Part shown: in pieces, positions 6,031 to 9,282 of the stretch
Layout: each line of letters opens with the position of its first letter
Numbering within the stretch: the first letter of the stretch is position 1
Assembly (NCBI GenBank): GCA_029939385.1
Contig: JAOZSZ010000040.1
Location: 1 to 9,282, forward strand
Source of the DNA: Pontiella sp.
GTDB lineage: Bacteria > Verrucomicrobiota > Kiritimatiellia > Kiritimatiellales > Pontiellaceae
Reading direction: 5' to 3'
DNA: 9,282 nucleotides
The notes under the pieces: generated by a model
Told to the model about the DNA's origin: nothing
The model's database searches: none
The model's input: only the letters and a program-made list of their open reading frames with translations
Position numbers and translations under genes: made by a program

Positions 6031-7233
6031 ATGACAAAGATTACTAAACATTTCATCCAGAAAATACCTAAGACCGATCTACATTTACACCTCGACGGAT
6101 CGTTGCGCCTCTCAACGCTGATTGAAATGGCCAAAGGAAGCAGGATCGAACTCCCCTCCTACGAAGAAGAAGGATTAAATGAACTAGTTTTCAAAACTCA
6201 CTATACTGATCTTCACGAGTATCTTGCCGGATTTGTCTACACTATTGGGGTCCTCCAAACCTTAGAAAATCTAGAACGCGCCGCCTTTGAGTTGGCAGAA
6301 GATGCCCATGCCGAAGGCGTTCGCTACATCGAAGTCCGCTTTGCTCCACAATTACACGTCACTCATGCTACCGAGATTGGAACCATCGTTCGCGCCGTTT
6401 TTCAAGGTTTGGAAAGAGCAAAAAAAGAGATTAACACCACAATCTCTAAAGAGGATATATGCTTTGAGTATGGAATTATTCTCTGTGCCATGCGGAGGTT
6501 TAATCGGCAAATGTCACCCTACTACGAGCGACTCCTCAACCGCGGAAAAACCTCTACACTGCGCTATTCCTATGCCCGCGCCTCCCTCGCACTCGCAAAG
6601 GAAGCCGTTAAATTACGCGACGAGGGGCTTCCTATTGTTGGATTTGATCTCGCTGGCGAAGAAGCGGGATTTCCTGCCATTCACCATAAAGCCGCATTCC
6701 TGCATGCCCACCGCCATTTTCTACGAAAAACAGTTCATGCAGGCGAGGCCTATGGCCCCGAGTCCATCTTCCAAGCGATCACCGAGTGCCATGCGAATCG
6801 GATTGGTCATGGAACCTTTCTTTTCTCCGAACAGGCCATTAAACTCAAAACGATTAAAAACAAAGCTAAATATATTAAGCAACTCAGTGAATATATTGCC
6901 AATCAACGAATTACCATCGAAGTCTGCCCCACGAGTAATCTGCAAACTCTCCCCGAGCTAAAAAGCCTAAAAAATCACCCTATCCAACAAATGATCAACC
7001 ACGGACTTTCCGTTAGCATCGGCACCGATAACCGCCTAGTCTCGCATACGAGTATCACTAAAGAACTTCACTTACTCACAGAACATCTTGTCCTCACTAA
7101 TCTACAGTTTCGCGATCTTGTTCTCTCCGGATTTAAGCGAAGTTTCTTTCCTGGATCCTATGATAAAAAACGAGCCTATATCCGTAAAGCTATCATGCTC
7201 TACGACAACCTCGCCAAGCAATATCTTGACTGA
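6031..7233 (+). CDS. add: Adenosine deaminase
   Basis: Deaminates adenosine (and usually deoxyadenosine) to inosine and ammonia in the cytoplasm for purine salvage. The 400-residue protein is a metal-dependent TIM-barrel hydrolase with all key positions. KTDLHLHLDGSL (14-25) gives zinc ligands His18 and His20, DLAGEE (206-211) holds the substrate-binding Gly209, VHAGEAYGP (235-243) gives zinc ligand His236 and the proton-shuttling Glu239, RIGHGT (257-262) gives catalytic His260, EVCPTSN (297-303) is present, and IGTDNRLVS (330-338) gives zinc ligand Asp333. The last motif reads TDN rather than the TDD of E. coli and mammalian enzymes, a form also seen in actinobacterial-type deaminases. It is longer than the E. 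coli enzyme (333), with extra sequence around 165-185 and 270-293. ATG 6031 has a weak TAGG six bases upstream. It is followed, on the same strand, by a peptidase and a purine nucleoside phosphorylase acting on its product. Confidence 0.95.
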   Translation: MTKITKHFIQKIPKTDLHLHLDGSLRLSTLIEMAKGSRIELPSYEEEGLNELVFKTHYTDLHEYLAGFVYTIGVLQTLENLERAAFELAEDAHAEGVRYIEVRFAPQLHVTHATEIGTIVRAVFQGLERAKKEINTTISKEDICFEYGIILCAMRRFNRQMSPYYERLLNRGKTSTLRYSYARASLALAKEAVKLRDEGLPIVGFDLAGEEAGFPAIHHKAAFLHAHRHFLRKTVHAGEAYGPESIFQAITECHANRIGHGTFLFSEQAIKLKTIKNKAKYIKQLSEYIANQRITIEVCPTSNLQTLPELKSLKNHPIQQMINHGLSVSIGTDNRLVSHTSITKELHLLTEHLVLTNLQFRDLVLSGFKRSFFPGSYDKKRAYIRKAIMLYDNLAKQYLD

Positions 7234-7302
7234 TGTTTAATTTATTATAGAGGCCTTCTCTGAATCTGTTACCCTGCTCAAAACAAAATAAATAACCCCT
7301 TT

Positions 7303-8484
7303 ATGAGACCAATTATGATCAATGAAAACCAGGCTCTATCTCACGTGCTCGATCTATTAGCAATCGAGGGATCAAGCGGACAAGAAAGCAAAGTCGTTAT
7401 GACTCTCACAAAAAAGCTAATAAAGGCGGGGTGTAAGAAAACATGGATCAAAACTGATGACGCGCATAAGCGACTGGGTGATGGATTCGAAATCGGCAAC
7501 TTAATTGTAAAACTTCCCGGCACATTAAAGGCACCAAGAATCCTTTTTTCAGCACATATGGATACGGTTCCTCTCTGTAAGGGTGCGCAGCCAATGGTGA
7601 AAGGAAATCGAATTGTTTCCAAAGGGAAAACAGGACTCGGGGGCGATGATCGCGCCGGTTGTGCGGCAATCGTTACACTGGCAGAAACCCTGCTAAAAAA
7701 TAAGATCCCCCATCCACCAATAACCCTACTCTTTCCTATTGCAGAAGAGAATGGATTGCATGGGTCTAGAATGGTTCATTTTAAAGATTTAGGTAATCCT
7801 GTGATGGGATTTAATCTCGATGGGAAAAAACCTAACGAAATTGTAATTGGTGCAATGAGTGCCATGCGCTGGAAGGTGGAAATTACGGGCCTTTCAACAC
7901 ATGCAGGAATCGAACCACAAAAGGGAATTTCTGCAGGACTGATTGCCTCAAAAGCAATCGCATTGATTGCAGAAAAAGGATACTTTGGAAAGATTGTTAA
8001 AGGAAATCGAACCGGCACATCAAACCTTGGCTCCATAAGCGGAGGAGAATCCAATAATCAAGTAATGGATTCTGCCATACTGACCGGTGAGTGCCGAAGC
8101 CATAACCCTGTATTTCTAGAGCAGATTATCAAGGTCTACAAAAATAGTTTTGAGCAAGCAGCTAAAAGCGTAACTAACGATAAGGGGAAATGTGGAAAGG
8201 TTAAATTCACAACCATTAGTGATTATCATGCCTTTCGACTAAAAAAATCCGAATCTTGCGTCAAGATCGCAAAAAAAGCGATCGAAGCCATGGGGATAAA
8301 ACCCAACCTACTGGCAATGGATGCAGGACTTGATGCTAATAACTTTAACCAAAAGGGATTGCCCACCGTCACTCTTGGAACCGGCTCGCATAACTTCCAT
8401 CAGGTGGAAGAATACGTCAATATAAAGGAATACCTGATGGTCTGTAATGTGCTTTTGAACATTGTGAAGCAGGACATCACCTAA
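7303..8484 (+). CDS. PepT-like M20-family metallopeptidase
   Basis: A 393-residue two-zinc aminopeptidase-like protein of the M20 clan, closest by pattern to the PepT-like (tripeptidase T-related) branch; I do not assign true pepT. Motifs in order: SAHMDTVP (83-90) with zinc ligand His85 and Asp87; GGDDRAGC (113-120) with bridging Asp115; AEENGLHGS (147-155) with general base Glu148 and zinc ligand Glu149; FNLDG (170-174) with zinc ligand Asp173; the dimerisation-domain motif GLSTHAG (196-202); and NFHQVEEYV (364-372) with zinc ligand His366. No signal peptide is seen, so it is probably cytoplasmic, releasing N-terminal residues from short peptides. Start is uncertain: ATG 7303 has no ribosome site, and the in-frame ATG at 7315 has only GAG seven bases upstream. 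It lies 69 bases after add with no terminator visible between them, so co-transcription is possible. Confidence 0.9.
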   Translation: MRPIMINENQALSHVLDLLAIEGSSGQESKVVMTLTKKLIKAGCKKTWIKTDDAHKRLGDGFEIGNLIVKLPGTLKAPRILFSAHMDTVPLCKGAQPMVKGNRIVSKGKTGLGGDDRAGCAAIVTLAETLLKNKIPHPPITLLFPIAEENGLHGSRMVHFKDLGNPVMGFNLDGKKPNEIVIGAMSAMRWKVEITGLSTHAGIEPQKGISAGLIASKAIALIAEKGYFGKIVKGNRTGTSNLGSISGGESNNQVMDSAILTGECRSHNPVFLEQIIKVYKNSFEQAAKSVTNDKGKCGKVKFTTISDYHAFRLKKSESCVKIAKKAIEAMGIKPNLLAMDAGLDANNFNQKGLPTVTLGTGSHNFHQVEEYVNIKEYLMVCNVLLNIVKQDIT

Positions 8485-8551
8485 CCCACTACGTTTCGTA
8501 ATTATAAGATGGGCAAACGCTAAATAGATCCTTCAAAATATTTCTCAAAGA

Positions 8552-8580
8552 TTGATTCATTCAGGGCATCCCCATAAACT
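8552..8580 (+). promoter_or_regulatory. Candidate promoter giving a leaderless purine nucleoside phosphorylase mRNA
   Basis: TTGATT (8552-8557) and TAAACT (8575-8580) are 17 bases apart and each match consensus 4/6. The A of the ATG at 8587 lies seven bases past the -10, where transcription would be expected to begin. No ribosome site precedes this ATG, which agrees with a leaderless message. The rest of the 8485-8586 gap shows no convincing hairpin. Confidence 0.4.
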
Positions 8581-8586
8581 ATCTCC

Positions 8587-9282
8587 ATGAATATGCAAAT
8601 CAATACATTCACGCTCGACTCCGCGGTACAAGCTATTCAAAAAACATGGCCAAATGCTAAGCCCAAGTGTGGATTGATTCTTGGCTCTGGGTGGGCTGAT
8701 GCTGTGGCGGACCTAAAAGGTTCTGAGATTTCTTATCATGATATTCCGGGCCTTGGAACCCCCGGAGTGATGGGCCATTCCGGAAAATTACTTATCACTA
8801 AAATCAAGGGCATGGAGCTTTTTATTTTTCAGGGGCGCCGGCATTGGTATGAAGGGGAAGGGTGGACTCCAGTCATTCTACCCATCTATATTCTTCACGC
8901 ACTCGGCGCAAACACCGTCCTACTTACTAATGCGGCTGGAGGTATTCATGGCCAACTTGCTCCAGGCTCTCTGATGGTGATTGAAGATCATATTAATATG
9001 CTCGGCTCTAATCCTCTCATCGGCCCAAACCATCCAAAACTTGGAACTCGGTTCCCCGATCAATCAGAGGTCTATGATAAACCCCTCCGCGAAATACTTC
9101 TCAAGGCCGGAGCTGATTTGTCAGGCATCTACATCGCCACGAGCGGCCCCACCTTCGAGACCCCCGCAGAAATCAATCAATATCGCTCTATAGGGGCGGA
9201 TGCGGTAGGCATGTCGACGGTACCCGAAGCGATCATTGCCAACGCACTAGGCATGCAAGTCGCAGGACTCTCCTGTATCTGC
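8587..9282 (+). CDS. Purine nucleoside phosphorylase, N-terminal part (runs off the right edge)
   Basis: An open frame of 232 codons from ATG 8587 to the last base, without a stop. It is the trimeric inosine/guanosine-type phosphorylase, which uses phosphate to split purine nucleosides into base and ribose-1-phosphate. Motifs: LILGSGW (30-36) with phosphate-binding Ser34; GHSGKL (63-68); FQGRRHWYEG (81-90) with the family's phosphate-site His86; TNAAGGI (114-120); DHINMLGSNPLIGP (134-147); GTRFPD (153-158); GPTFETPAE (187-195) with the purine-binding Glu191; and GADAVGMSTVPE (203-214) with ribose-contacting Met209. Length so far is about 85% of the usual 270-280 residues. The purine-specificity Asn near the C-terminus lies just beyond the edge. 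An in-frame ATG at 8593 is an alternative start; neither has a ribosome site. It consumes the inosine made by adenosine deaminase upstream. Confidence 0.95.
   Translation, partial: MNMQINTFTLDSAVQAIQKTWPNAKPKCGLILGSGWADAVADLKGSEISYHDIPGLGTPGVMGHSGKLLITKIKGMELFIFQGRRHWYEGEGWTPVILPIYILHALGANTVLLTNAAGGIHGQLAPGSLMVIEDHINMLGSNPLIGPNHPKLGTRFPDQSEVYDKPLREILLKAGADLSGIYIATSGPTFETPAEINQYRSIGADAVGMSTVPEAIIANALGMQVAGLSCIC

Noticed and set aside
6287..6961. 224-codon plus-strand frame inside adenosine deaminase
   Set aside because: It overlaps a complete, motif-perfect enzyme in another frame, and its translation has no family features.
7226..7250. TTGACT plus TATTAT as a promoter for the peptidase
   Set aside because: The boxes are only 11-13 bases apart, too close for a sigma-70 promoter, and TTGACT lies over the end of add.
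8488..8500. Small hairpin TACG-TTT-CGTA after the peptidase
   Set aside because: Four-pair stem with no T run; not a credible terminator.
8981..9193. 70-codon frame inside the phosphorylase
   Set aside because: Shadow of the phosphorylase frame, which runs open from 8587 to the window end with all family motifs.

Overview
The window carries about ten ordinary chromosomal genes with moderate GC and similar codon use throughout. I see no mobile element, CRISPR array, tRNA or rRNA. The host looks like a Gram-negative-type bacterium: it has a lipoprotein with a clear lipobox and a small exported thioredoxin-fold protein. The SGSDWCGWC thioredoxin signature and an HPr that keeps both His15 and Ser46 fit a member of the Planctomycetes-Verrucomicrobia-Lentisphaerae group. 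That placement is inference from family resemblance and has not been tested by search.

Layout. Positions 1-287 (minus) hold the N-terminal part of a TatD-family metal-dependent hydrolase. It is divergent from fusA (440-2524, plus; elongation factor G), which stands alone and ends in a strong hairpin terminator. Facing it is a small exported thioredoxin-like gene (2596-3042, minus). Next, on the minus strand, comes a compact block read from about 5980 down to 3186: lipoate-protein ligase (5977-5090), an unrecognised lipoprotein (5081-4647), an HPr-like phosphocarrier (4645-4352) and class II fructose-bisphosphate aldolase (4256-3186). The first three are packed within 1-8 bases of each other. 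The aldolase has its own near-consensus promoter starting inside the end of the HPr gene, and it ends in its own terminator. From 6031 rightwards, on the plus strand, lie adenosine deaminase, a PepT-like M20 peptidase and a purine nucleoside phosphorylase cut by the window end.

How the genes relate. Adenosine deaminase makes inosine and the phosphorylase splits inosine to hypoxanthine and ribose-1-phosphate, so the right side is a purine nucleoside salvage group interrupted by a peptidase. HPr and aldolase both connect to glycolytic flux: in other bacteria Ser46 of HPr is phosphorylated by HPr kinase, which can respond to fructose-1,6-bisphosphate, the substrate of the aldolase.

I did not find a convincing undescribed system. 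The best leads are regulatory: a near-palindrome at the predicted aldolase start site, an inverted repeat and a 23-codon leader ORF before the thioredoxin gene, a possible leaderless phosphorylase mRNA, and the unrecognised lipoprotein.
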